NCBI GenBank assembly: GCA_963741305.1
Contig: CAVUHL010000003.1
Location: forward strand, 4,712,001 to 4,776,000
Reading direction: 5' to 3'
DNA length: 64,000 nt
From: DATMER01 sp963741305
GTDB lineage: Bacteria > Acidobacteriota > Thermoanaerobaculia > Multivoradales > UBA5704
Part shown: piece by piece, positions 17,137 through 24,755 of the stretch
How positions within the stretch are numbered: the stretch's first letter is position 1
Layout of the letters: each line of letters begins with the position of its first letter
Notes under the pieces: model-generated
The model's input: only the letters and a program-made list of their open reading frames with translations
What the model was told of the DNA's origin: nothing
The model's database searches: none
Program-made: the position numbers and the translations under genes

Positions 17137-17424
17137 TCAGGGCTCGTGGACCACGAGCCTCTCATCCGCCATCTCCCCCAGGAACGCGAGAACGTCCTCC
17201 TCGACGGATTCGGCAGGAGCGTCGTACTCCTGGCAGAGCGCCGCTACCATGGCCGAGACGCTGCGGCTTCCGTCGCACAGGTCCCAGACGCGGCCGCTCA
17301 CCTCGTCGAGCGCGTAGTACTGACCGTTCTCCACGTCCAGCAGGACCCACTGGTCGGCCGCGCGCTGCACCAACACGCGGTCCCGACGGCGCGGGTGGCT
17401 GTCCGGTCCCAGTATTGCCCCCAT
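17137..17424 (-). CDS. PqqD-family / lasso B1-type recognition protein
   Basis: A 95-aa PqqD-like protein with the B1 pattern: a basic N-terminus, WVLLDVENGQYYALDEVSGRVWDLCDG, then a helical half ending in a short strand. It should bind the leader peptide encoded 14 bp upstream and deliver it to the B2 peptidase. The ORF starts with ATG at 17424, with a GCGAGG upstream. The order leader-B1-(attenuator)-B2 is the standard lasso-type order. Confidence 0.88.
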   Translation of the reverse strand: MGAILGPDSHPRRRDRVLVQRAADQWVLLDVENGQYYALDEVSGRVWDLCDGSRSVSAMVAALCQEYDAPAESVEEDVLAFLGEMADERLVVHEP

Positions 17425-17438
17425 CCTCGCGCCAGTCC

Positions 17439-17513
17439 TCAGAAGCTGAAGCGGGTGATCTGCCGCAGCAATCCGAGCCGCCGCAGTGTCGGCCTTCTAT
17501 AGGCTTTCTTCAT
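17439..17513 (-). CDS. 24-aa lasso-leader-like peptide with almost no core
   Basis: A 24-codon ORF with an AGGAG Shine-Dalgarno 6 nt before the ATG. The sequence contains AYRRPTLRRLGLLRQITRFSF, the Y-xx-P-x-L-xxx-G-xxxxx-T leader pattern bound by B1 proteins, with Thr at the expected -2 position. Only four residues (RFSF) follow the Thr before TGA. A usual lasso core of 13-25 residues is missing. It is either a shortened precursor, a leader-only peptide acting in trans, or a remnant whose core was lost. Confidence 0.75.
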   Translation of the reverse strand: MKKAYRRPTLRRLGLLRQITRFSF

Positions 17514-17590
17514 CGTGCTCTCCTTTGGAAGCCAAGCCCGGCATCCCTTGAGGGGACACCGGGCTCTTCTGCATATTGCGTGCCGCCGGC

Positions 17591-19090
17591 CTACTGGCCG
17601 ACGCCGTCCCAGATCATCAAGTTGGCCCACGAGCCACGGGGCCCGTGCGCGGAGATCCGGACCCTGTTCCTGTCTCCGGGCACCATGGCCGACGAGATGT
17701 CGATCATCCGCTCCTCACCCTTCTGAAGGTCGGCGACCTTGAACTTCTTGCCGTTGACGACGATCAGGATGAAGGAGAGGCCCGGCCTGCCGTTGGTGAT
17801 CGTGATCTTGTCCTCGGCCCGCGGCACGTCGTTCATGGACATGGCCGCCGCCGCTTCCGGGCTCTTGTTCCGGTCCTGGTCGCGGACGGCCAGGACGTGG
17901 ATCGGGTCGCAGAGTGCGACGTTGCCGGCCAGGTCGGTCACCCGCGCTTCGACGCGCGAGCGCTTGGCCTGGTCGATCTTGGTCGACGTCATCACGACCG
18001 GGTCGGTCGTACCGACGGTGAACGGCGGCACCACGGTGTCGGCGTTCTCCGACTTTGTGACCAGGATCTCGGCGATGCCGGTGCCGGTATCCCGGAAGGT
18101 GACCTCGATGCGCGCCGGCGGACCCGGGTCGTTGAGCGTGATCGGGCATGTCGGCTTGGACGCGTCGAGCTGACGCACCCGCAGGGCCGCCACCTGCCAG
18201 AGCAGGCTGTCCGGGTTCTGGTTGTTCGGCTCGGAGAAGACCTGCACCGTCGTGGTGCCGACGCCGGCCGGGATGTTGATGGTGTTCTTGTCCTGGTCCC
18301 AATCGAGGCCGCTCGAGCCGTCGTTGCCGTTGAAGATGGTGGCATTGTTGGAAACCTTGATGTTGTCGGGCCGGTCGGCCTTGCCGTCGCCCATCGTGAT
18401 GTAGAGCTCGGCCGTGCGGGGCGACAGGTTGGCGCCGTGATTGAAGGTGACCGGCGCGGTGACCCGCGTGTCACCTGGGGTCGGGTCGGGGCCGAAGGCG
18501 AAGTCGAGGTTGTCGTGGATCAGCACCCGGTAGACGTTGTTGTCGCCGGGGGTCGTGTAGCCGACGATCAGGGATGCCCCGTTGAGGCGCCAGAGGTTGC
18601 TGGCGGCGTTGCCGTCGCCGAACGTGAAGTTGTGGGTGCCGGTTCCCTGGGCGGAGACGATCGAGGTCACGTCGGCGAAGTAGCCGATGTTCAGGATCGG
18701 CCCCCCGCCCGTCACCGGCTGAGTCTCGGTGCCGATGATCGTGCCCGTGACCGCGTTGCCGTCGAAGGTGACCTCCTGGTCCTTGAACGGCTGGGCGACG
18801 CCGGAGCAGTCGCCGCTGCCGGCCGCCGGGGTCTCCACGCACGGCCGCTCGCGGCCTGCCCAGTAGAGCAGCGCAAAGCGCACCGTACCGCCCACGTTGA
18901 CGGTCAGGTCACGCGGGCTCCCGCCCCAACCCGTAAGCCCTTCGCCATCGGTGGCAAGGGTCAGCCCCTTTTCTTGCAGATCGATGAACGGCGCCAGCGG
19001 GGTGGCGTGCACGGCGCCGGTGAAGGCCGCGAAGACCATCCCCAGCATCAGTCCAACGTGCATTTTTGTCCTCATCCGACGGAAGCTCAT
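17591..19090 (-). CDS. secreted beta-rich protein of unknown function
   Basis: A 499-aa protein with a signal peptide (basic N-terminus, MHVGLMLGMVFAAF core, cleavage near VHA-TPLAP). The mature part has repeated aromatic and Asn/Asp-rich strands such as VRFALLYWAGR, LIVGYTTPGDNNVYRVLIHDN and an Asp-rich NGNDGSSGLDWDQDKN loop that may bind calcium. The C-terminal ~120 residues form a separate basic domain. No catalytic motif was recognised. ATG at 19090 is chosen for its AGGAG site; upstream in-frame codons lie in the leader. The leader holds a GEMM-like riboswitch candidate, and the 24-aa leader peptide follows 77 bp downstream. Confidence 0.82.
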   Translation of the reverse strand: MSFRRMRTKMHVGLMLGMVFAAFTGAVHATPLAPFIDLQEKGLTLATDGEGLTGWGGSPRDLTVNVGGTVRFALLYWAGRERPCVETPAAGSGDCSGVAQPFKDQEVTFDGNAVTGTIIGTETQPVTGGGPILNIGYFADVTSIVSAQGTGTHNFTFGDGNAASNLWRLNGASLIVGYTTPGDNNVYRVLIHDNLDFAFGPDPTPGDTRVTAPVTFNHGANLSPRTAELYITMGDGKADRPDNIKVSNNATIFNGNDGSSGLDWDQDKNTINIPAGVGTTTVQVFSEPNNQNPDSLLWQVAALRVRQLDASKPTCPITLNDPGPPARIEVTFRDTGTGIAEILVTKSENADTVVPPFTVGTTDPVVMTSTKIDQAKRSRVEARVTDLAGNVALCDPIHVLAVRDQDRNKSPEAAAAMSMNDVPRAEDKITITNGRPGLSFILIVVNGKKFKVADLQKGEERMIDISSAMVPGDRNRVRISAHGPRGSWANLMIWDGVGQ

Positions 19091-19249
19091 AGCAGTTTTC
19101 TCCTTTGGTCCAATTCCGGCCGGTCCAACAAATTGCAGGACGGTCACCGCGACCGCCTCTGAAACGCGATATTCAGACGGGGAACAGAAAGGCCCAACGG
19201 AAGGAACTTCTGCCCCCGGAACAACCGTAGTGCTTCTCATTCGGGGGCT

Positions 19250-19335
19250 TTTCGGCGGCCGGGCGATCTCGGGCGAGACCCCTTGGCTTTGCGGCCCCGC
19301 CTCACAGCGGGTGTGCCTTGAATCCAAGCCAAGCT
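19250..19335 (-). ncRNA. c-di-GMP-I (GEMM)-like riboswitch candidate
   Basis: On the minus strand GGCACACC, a CCCGC/GCGGG stem, then CCGCAAAGCC follow in the order of the GEMM core (GGCAAACC, P1b, ACGCAAAGCC). One core base differs and the loop is not a GNRA tetraloop. A second hairpin (GUCUCG/CGAGAU) and GGCCGCC close it. A GCCCCC/GGGGGC hairpin lies just downstream. The rest of the 325-bp gap (19091-19416) shows nothing else recognisable. Confidence 0.45.
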
Positions 19336-19416
19336 TCCACGATGCAAGCGGAAGGCCAAGCTAACTTTGGATATAGAGACGGGCGGGGGCGGCAGTGGCC
19401 GCCTTTCCGGCTTCCC

Positions 19417-19917
19417 CTACCGCAGCTCGAGCGGCACGACCGGGGCGAGGTTCGGGTCGAGGCGCACGGCGGTCCGGAACTGCTCCCGGGCCTCTTCTAC
19501 CCTTCCATCGGTGGCCAGGGCCCGTCCCAGGTTGAGGTAGACCTCCGGCCGGGGCTCCAGCGCGAGGGCCTCGCCATAGGCCCGCGCTGCCGAGCTGCCG
19601 TTGCTCAGGAGAAGGTACTGCGTGCCCCGCGCAATCGGGATGCCGATCTCCGTCGGGTCCAGGACGGAGGCCCGGCGCAGCAGCTCCAGGTTGGCCGCCA
19701 CGAGCCCGCGCGGCAGCTGGTTGCGCGCAATCGCCGCCATGCTGAGCAGCTCGACCTGCCGCAGCATGCGTCCGGCGGTCAGCCGGTCGCGCAGCCGGCC
19801 GGTCTGGGCCAGGAGCGCCAGGAGCAGGAGAAGCACCGCCACCCAGGCGAGCGGCGAACGCCTTAGGGGCGGGGGCGGAGGCGGGGCGGCAGGGGCCTCG
19901 CGTCTCTTCGGCTTCAT
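19417..19917 (-). CDS. membrane-anchored TPR protein
   Basis: A 166-aa protein with a short proline-rich cytoplasmic start, one transmembrane helix near residues 25-42, and a TPR-like C-terminal half ending AREQFRTAVRLDPNLAPVVPLELR. The ATG at 19917 overlaps the ligase stop by 4 bp (ATGA), so the two are coupled. Membrane TPR partners of O-antigen ligase-like proteins are common and often act in assembly or length control; that role is inferred. Confidence 0.82.
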   Translation of the reverse strand: MKPKRREAPAAPPPPPPLRRSPLAWVAVLLLLLALLAQTGRLRDRLTAGRMLRQVELLSMAAIARNQLPRGLVAANLELLRRASVLDPTEIGIPIARGTQYLLLSNGSSAARAYGEALALEPRPEVYLNLGRALATDGRVEEAREQFRTAVRLDPNLAPVVPLELR

Positions 19918-21176
19918 GCCGGCTCCTCCTGAAGCACCCACGCCAGGAACAGCAGCGCCGGGAAGGCCACCATCGCGACGTGGAAGGGGAAGTAGGCGAG
20001 GCTGAGGACCGTGAGGGCGGTCAGCCCGGACCAGATCAGGGCGCTTTCATCTCCGTGGCTTCGCGCGGCGCGGGCGGCACGGAAGACCACCCACAGCCCC
20101 CACGCCAGGGCCAGCAGGCCGGGGATGCCCCACTCGGCGCCGGCGTTCAGGATTTCATTGTGCGCGTTGTCGAAGACCGGCGTGAGCTGACCCGGCAGGA
20201 ACTCCACGCCGCGGTCGAGCAGCTCGAGCTTGGCCGGCACGTACTCCGGCAGGTAGGCGCCGTGGCCGACGCCGGCGAGCGGATGCTCGCGCATCATCCA
20301 GAGCGCGGCGCGCCAGCCGTCCAGACGGCCGGTGAGGACCTCGTTGAGGTCACCCTCCGCGAGGCCCTGGAGCTTGCCCGCGACCCGGACCCGCAGCGGC
20401 GCCACCGCGAGCACCAGGACCGTGGCCACCACCACGGCGGCGGCAAGGCCGGCGAGCACCTTGCGCCGCGGCAGCTCGAGCAGCGCGAGCACGACCGCTC
20501 CCGCGGCCACCGCGGCCAGCGACGCGAGCGTCTGGGTGAGGGCCAGGGCGTAGAGGCAGAAGGCGAGCGGGACCGCCGCCAGCCATTTTCTCCGGAACAC
20601 CATCCAGAGGGAGATGAGCGCCGGCAGCACCAGGTAGGAGCTCAGGTCCCCGGGGTTTCCGGCGTACGACGTGATCCCCAGGCGCGGGTCGTACTGGATG
20701 CCGGTGAACTGCAGCGGCTCCCAGATGCGATGGAACTGGAGGATGCCGACCAGCGCGAGGACCGCCCCCGGCCAGATCAGGCCGCGCAGCAGGCGTTCCA
20801 GGCGCTCGCGCTGGAGGCCGGCGCTCCAGCCGGCCAGGCAGGCGGCGCCAATCCAGAGGTCGAACAGCGCCTCGCGCACGTGCAGGGGGTGCGCCGTGGT
20901 CCAGATGCCCGCCGTGGCCACTAGCAGGGCTGGAAGCACGGCGCGCACGGCAGGAAGCCGCCAGGCGCTCTTCAGACCGGCAGCCCGGAGGCCCCAGGCG
21001 AGGCAGAGCACCGAAGCCAGCCCCAGCCACTCCGCCACCATCAGCTTCGGCAGCCGGAAAGACTCCTTGCCTGCCACGACCAGGAACGGCGTGACGATCA
21101 CCAGCGCCCACGCGAAGACCTCCCCCAGCGTCGAAGCAAAGGAGGGGCGGCCGGATGGGGGCGCGGCGGGTTTCAT
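19914..21176 (-). CDS. O-antigen ligase/Wzy-like membrane protein
   Basis: A 420-aa polytopic protein with about 11-12 hydrophobic segments. The large periplasmic loop before the C-terminal helices contains HPLAGVGHGAYLPEYVP and a DNAHNEILNAGAEWGIPG block, the conserved features of the Wzy_C/O-antigen ligase family. It would polymerise or ligate an undecaprenyl-linked glycan at the outer face of the inner membrane. ATG at 21176 (MKPAAPP) is preferred over upstream in-frame codons that lie in the 10-bp repeat region. It is translationally coupled to the TPR gene downstream. Confidence 0.9.
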   Translation of the reverse strand: MKPAAPPSGRPSFASTLGEVFAWALVIVTPFLVVAGKESFRLPKLMVAEWLGLASVLCLAWGLRAAGLKSAWRLPAVRAVLPALLVATAGIWTTAHPLHVREALFDLWIGAACLAGWSAGLQRERLERLLRGLIWPGAVLALVGILQFHRIWEPLQFTGIQYDPRLGITSYAGNPGDLSSYLVLPALISLWMVFRRKWLAAVPLAFCLYALALTQTLASLAAVAAGAVVLALLELPRRKVLAGLAAAVVVATVLVLAVAPLRVRVAGKLQGLAEGDLNEVLTGRLDGWRAALWMMREHPLAGVGHGAYLPEYVPAKLELLDRGVEFLPGQLTPVFDNAHNEILNAGAEWGIPGLLALAWGLWVVFRAARAARSHGDESALIWSGLTALTVLSLAYFPFHVAMVAFPALLFLAWVLQEEPA

Positions 21177-21204
21177 GAACGCCGCGAGTATATGGGAGGG
21201 GGGA

Positions 21205-21307
21205 CACGGACTGTCACGGACCAACACGGACGATCACGGACACCTGAGTCGCCCCTCCGGATCAGTCCGTGACCGTCCGTGACAGTCCGTGATCGTCCGT
21301 GTCCGTG
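21205..21307. repeat. inverted pair of 10-bp tandem arrays
   Basis: CACGGA starts at 21205, 21215, 21225 and 21235. Its inverse TCCGTG starts at 21266, 21276, 21286 and 21296, plus 21302. Both halves have an exact 10-bp step, one helical turn. They occupy the divergent gap between the ligase gene (-) and the XRE-type gene (+), so they may hold operators for either. Confidence 0.88.
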
Positions 21308-21392
21308 CAAAGCCAACGATGAACGGTCAGCCACCCCTGCATTCCGGTGGCCTGCGCTGAGCTTTGTCCCGCCCTGGTGTAGACTTCTGCTC

Positions 21393-21872
21393 ATGATCGA
21401 CCAGGAAGTCCTTCGTCTCGCGCGCCTGCTCGAGGCGCTGGTCAAGATCGAGCGGGTGCCGGTGCGGGAGTTGGAGCGCCGGCTCGATCTCGGCGGCGGC
21501 ACGCTCAACCGGATCTTCACTGGCAAGATCGAGCTCAAGGTCCGGCACATCCTGCTCGTGCTCGACGCGCTGGGGGTCAAGCCTCTGGCCTTCTTCGAGC
21601 AGGCCCTCAAGGTCCCTGAGGGCAAGGAGGAGCAGACGGAGCAGACCGGCGCCCGGCTTCTGGAGAGCGTCGAGACACTCCGCAGGCGGCCCTGGATGAA
21701 GTTCCAACCCGAGCCGGAGCCGGCGAGCCTCACCGAGGACGACGTGCGCCGGGTCATCGCCGAAGCCCTGCGCGAAGCCGGCCTCGGCTCCCGCAAGAAG
21801 GCGCCTGCCAAACCCCGCAAGAGCACCCCGAGCAAGCCGAAGAAGAGCCCTCCGGTGAAAAAGGGCGGCTGA
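21393..21872 (+). CDS. XRE-like DNA-binding protein with a Lys/Pro/Ala tail
   Basis: A 159-aa protein. Residues 1-70 form a helix-turn-helix domain (VRELERRLDLGGGTLNRIFTGKIELKVRHILLVLDAL, XRE-type spacing). A linker leads to a C-terminal ~30 residues of KKAPAKPRKS-type repeats resembling histone-H1-like tails. The basic tail should bind DNA non-specifically. It lies head-to-head with the ligase gene across the 10-bp arrays, so it could regulate from those sites, by inference from position only. Confidence 0.8.
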   Translation: MIDQEVLRLARLLEALVKIERVPVRELERRLDLGGGTLNRIFTGKIELKVRHILLVLDALGVKPLAFFEQALKVPEGKEEQTEQTGARLLESVETLRRRPWMKFQPEPEPASLTEDDVRRVIAEALREAGLGSRKKAPAKPRKSTPSKPKKSPPVKKGG

Positions 21873-21880
21873 AGAGGAAA

Positions 21881-21910
21881 CGGCGGCCCTCTCCGGAGAG
21901 AAGGCCGCCG
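21881..21910. terminator. bidirectional terminator hairpin
   Basis: CGGCGGCC and GGCCGCCG form an 8-bp stem with an internal CTCTCCGGAGAG palindrome, between the convergent stops at 21872 (+) and 21919 (-). There is no long U tract. Confidence 0.65.
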
Positions 21911-21918
21911 CTGTCCGG

Positions 21919-22302
21919 TTACACCTGCTCCACGGGGGCGGGAGCCTCGGGAAGCTCCGGCTCATCCTTGGGCAGTGCCCGCGGCTTGCCGAGGAACCGC
22001 ATGCGGAACTCGGCGAGCTTCGGGTTGCGCGGCCCCAAGTGGCTCACGATCAAGCTTCGGAGCTGCATGGAGACATCCCGGCCGCGCACCATCAGCACCT
22101 GCAACCTTTGCGTCTGGGCCTGCAAGCCGGCCCGGTGCGCGTCCTGCTGGGCCGCGACGACGTTGAGCTCGTCGACCACCCCTTGCAACATCTCCGGCAA
22201 TCCCTTCAGGTCCGGCAGGATCCCCATGTTGGCCAGGGTTGCTTGCAGCAACCGGTTCCAGTACGTGATGAAGTCTGCGAACGATCGATTCAGAAGCGCC
22301 AT
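21919..22302 (-). CDS. small helical protein, GPRN family (paralogue of 55137-55529)
   Basis: A 127-aa protein with no signal peptide, predicted helical. The segment LVMVRGRDVSMQLRSLIVSHLGPRN followed by KLAEFRMRFLGKPRALP matches the C-terminal half of the 130-aa protein at 55137-55529 closely, while the N-termini diverge. It ends with a Pro/Glu-rich tail. No known family was recognised. Its upstream region ends at the 21-bp array at 22442, and its paralogue also lies beside a 21-bp array. Confidence 0.75.
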   Translation of the reverse strand: MALLNRSFADFITYWNRLLQATLANMGILPDLKGLPEMLQGVVDELNVVAAQQDAHRAGLQAQTQRLQVLMVRGRDVSMQLRSLIVSHLGPRNPKLAEFRMRFLGKPRALPKDEPELPEAPAPVEQV

Positions 22303-22441
22303 ACAAATTCCCCTTTTTCTTCTCTCCTTGCGCCGTCATTGGCGACCAGAGTTTGACTACGTTGACTATATACGACTGTCTTTGATTTTTCGTCTAGTTC
22401 TCTGAGAATCCATTATTGGCGGGCCGCTTGGACGAAGAGGA

Positions 22442-22621
22442 GTGGTGCACGGGCGCCGTGCAGTGGTGCGCGGGCGCCGTGCAAGGGTGCACGGAGGTCG
22501 TGCAGTGGTGCGCGAGCGCCGTGCACCGGTGCGCGAGCGCTGTGCAGTGGTGCACGGACGCCGTGCAGTGGTGCGCAGGCGCCGTGCAGTGGTGCACGAG
22601 CGCCGTGGCATGGTGCGCGAG
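22442..22621. repeat. 21-bp-period tandem array (array 3), ~8.6 units
   Basis: The unit GTGGTGC(A/G)CG(G/A)GCGCCGTGCA repeats without indels from 22442: units start at 22442, 22463, 22484, 22505, 22526, 22547, 22568, 22589 and 22610. Each has a GGCGCC or AGCGCC kernel. The array ends at the stop codon of the TPR gene (22622-22624). It is the most regular of the four arrays. Confidence 0.95.
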
Positions 22622-23788
22622 CTAGCGGGATCGTTGTTCGAGCAGAGCTGCGGTGGCGCGGATGCGGGCGCTCAGGGCCTCGGCTTCGATGACCGGGCGC
22701 TGACAGACCCTTTGCAGGAGAATCAGGGCGGCGAACCCCTCGCGCCTGATCTTCAGGCGGCGGAAGGTGGCGACCATACCGTCCACGAGCACCACCAACT
22801 CGTGCCGCCTTGAGTGCTTCGCCAGCACCAGGGCGAGATCCAGGGAGACGAGCGCGGCATCAAAGGACTGGTGCTCCCGGAGGAAGTCTCTTCTCGCCTC
22901 ACGGAAGGCGACTTCTGCTTCCGAATCCTCTTGGAGAGCAAAGGCGATCTTTCCTTCCAGCCAACGCCGGCGGATCATTTTCAGCGGCTCAGCTAGGCGC
23001 TCGTACAGAGGCCGCTTCTCAGCCAGAAGCTCCCGTGCTTGAGCCGAGCACCCGGACTCATGGAGGCAATAGGCAAGGCCGTGAACCGCCGTCAGCTCGA
23101 GGTTTAGTTCCCGTCCAGGCTCCAGGCACTTGAGGCCACAGGCGAACAGGGTTATTGCTTGCAGCGGCTTGCCTGATTCTCGCGTGAACATGCCTTGCTT
23201 GATTGAGGCCCGCCCGGCGCCGTGGTAGTCGCCGAGTTGCTCGTAGAACGACCGTACCTGCTCAAGCATCACGATTGCTTCGTCGAAGCGCCGGCTGTCG
23301 GCGTGGAGCGAGGCTGCAAGCTCGCCGACGCGGGCCAGGAGACGGGGGTCCCCCGTCCCTCGCCGCGCCCAGGCCGCCGCCGCCGCCAGGTTGTCGCCGG
23401 CCGTATCCAGGTCGTCGGCCACGCGGTAGGCATTGCCGACCTCGGCCAGCACCCGCGCCCGCAGGTCGGCCGTGACCCTTCTGCCATAACGCCGCGGCGG
23501 CACCAGGAACACCAGCTTGCGGGCGGTCTCGGCATCGCGGATCATCCCCGCCGGATCGCTGTAGCGCAGCGAGGAGCTGCGCTGGAGGAACTGCTCCGCG
23601 AGCGGGGCGATCAGCTCCTGCAGCTCTGGCCAGGGGATGGCCTCGACCGGCCGCTCGTCCGCGAGGACGGCCGCGGCGAGCTCGGCGCCGCTCTCCCGGT
23701 CCCGCTCCAGGGCCATCCGGCCGGCAAAGACCGCCAGCTCGCCCCGACGCAGAAGTCCGCCGCTCGCCGCCTGCCGCTTTCCGGTCAT
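22622..23788 (-). CDS. TPR-like cytoplasmic protein
   Basis: A 388-aa all-helical protein with TPR-like repeats from about residue 90 onward, for example LAEVGNAYRVADDLDTAGDNLAAAAAW and EQLGDYHGAGRASIKQGMFTRESGKPLQAI. It has no signal peptide or enzyme motif. It resembles the protein at 41093-42391 in architecture and repeat spacing. Both are preceded on the same strand by a tiny secreted-protein gene (here 23841-24101), so the pair looks like a repeated two-gene module. The function is unknown; sensing or regulation is a guess. Confidence 0.78.
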   Translation of the reverse strand: MTGKRQAASGGLLRRGELAVFAGRMALERDRESGAELAAAVLADERPVEAIPWPELQELIAPLAEQFLQRSSSLRYSDPAGMIRDAETARKLVFLVPPRRYGRRVTADLRARVLAEVGNAYRVADDLDTAGDNLAAAAAWARRGTGDPRLLARVGELAASLHADSRRFDEAIVMLEQVRSFYEQLGDYHGAGRASIKQGMFTRESGKPLQAITLFACGLKCLEPGRELNLELTAVHGLAYCLHESGCSAQARELLAEKRPLYERLAEPLKMIRRRWLEGKIAFALQEDSEAEVAFREARRDFLREHQSFDAALVSLDLALVLAKHSRRHELVVLVDGMVATFRRLKIRREGFAALILLQRVCQRPVIEAEALSARIRATAALLEQRSR

Positions 23789-23840
23789 CGCCGCCGTCTC
23801 CTCTAAATGGCTTTCTTAGCTGTTGCGCCGCTGCATTCTC

Positions 23841-24101
23841 TCACATTCCCGGAGAGCAACGAGGCTTGCCGTCAGGGTCGATGTCGCACCCATGATCCGC
23901 CTGGGCCGTGACCGGCGCGCAGCGCGGCTTGCCATCGGGGTCGATGTCGCACCCGCCATCCGCCCCGCTCCACAGCCCTTCCAGCCACTCCCAGACTTCT
24001 CCCAGAGAGGGGACTTCGGGACCGGCGGCCCGGGCGGGGCCAGCGAGGACGAGGCCGAGGGCTGCGACGGCGACCAGACGCAGGATGGGATTGCGGTTCA
24101 T
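23841..24101 (-). CDS. 86-aa secreted peptide with two CDIDPDGKPRC loops
   Basis: The Sec signal peptide ends near PARAAG. The mature ~60 residues have a helical part (VWEWLEGLW) and two exact copies of the 11-residue loop CDIDPDGKPRC, separated by 12 residues. D-x-D-x-D-G inside a Cys pair looks like a disulphide-framed calcium-binding (dockerin/EF-type) loop. SD GGAGGAGA is well placed. It lies 52 bp upstream of the TPR gene on the same strand. Confidence 0.82.
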   Translation of the reverse strand: MNRNPILRLVAVAALGLVLAGPARAAGPEVPSLGEVWEWLEGLWSGADGGCDIDPDGKPRCAPVTAQADHGCDIDPDGKPRCSPGM

Positions 24102-24347
24102 GAGATCTCCTCCCGAGCCGGATGGATCGGCCGCGGACCTCCATGGTCCGGTCGCCTTCCCGGCGTAGGTTCGCGGCCTAGTCTCCGCTACACGTTGCGA
24201 AAAGGCACGCCCGAAGTTGACAAATCCTCAACTCACGCCACTCGCCCTCACGGATAGGCCTGGAACACACTTCTCCCCTCCAACAAGGTCACGATCACGC
24301 TGCATGATGCAAAATAATTTCTGTTTGTTGACTTTTTGTTCAGAACC

Positions 24348-24755
24348 ATGGCATCCTTCCAATCCATGAATGACTCAAGGACGCCCAAGAAGCCCCCGTT
24401 GCCGCTCAGCCTGGGTGGCCGGATCAAGGAACTGCGCAAGGACCGCGGCTGGAACCAGAGGGAGCTCGCCGCGCGGTCCAACGTCTCGCAGACCCGGCTG
24501 AGCAAGTACGAGAACGGGACCCACCAGGTGCCGCTCGGAGCGCTCATCCGGATCGCCCGCGCCCTGGCCCTGCCGGTCGACGCCCTGCTCCCGGACACCG
24601 GCGACATGCCCCGCGACCCCGAGGACGTGCAGCTCCTCGCCCGCCTGCGCAGCCTCGTGGCGCTCGGGTCCGAAGAAAAGGCCGTGGCCTGCAGCCTCCT
24701 CGACACGGTGCTGGCAATGCGGGAGCTGAGGCAGGCGTGGCAGAAAAGGACCTGA
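24348..24755 (+). CDS. XRE-family transcriptional regulator
   Basis: A 135-aa protein. After a ~20-residue basic start comes a textbook Cro/CI-type HTH (LGGRIKELRKDRGWNQRELAARSNVSQTRLSKYENG, then ALIRIARALALPVDALL). A helical C-terminus follows that could dimerise. ATG at 24348 is the first in frame; a second at 24366 is possible, and neither has a strong ribosome site. Its final codons run into a 9-bp repeat array. It is divergent from the secreted-peptide/TPR pair, so control of that pair is plausible. Confidence 0.88.
   Translation: MASFQSMNDSRTPKKPPLPLSLGGRIKELRKDRGWNQRELAARSNVSQTRLSKYENGTHQVPLGALIRIARALALPVDALLPDTGDMPRDPEDVQLLARLRSLVALGSEEKAVACSLLDTVLAMRELRQAWQKRT

Noticed and set aside
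21302..21315. GCAAAGCC upstream of the XRE-type gene as a GEMM core
   Set aside because: The partner motif GGCAAACC and the P1b stem are absent; chance match.
14455..22621. CRISPR arrays
   Set aside because: The 21-bp units are contiguous without unique spacers, and no cas genes are present.
22416..22625. Repeat protein read from the 22-kb array (Trp/Cys/Ala repeats)
   Set aside because: It is open only because the period is a multiple of three; no start signal.
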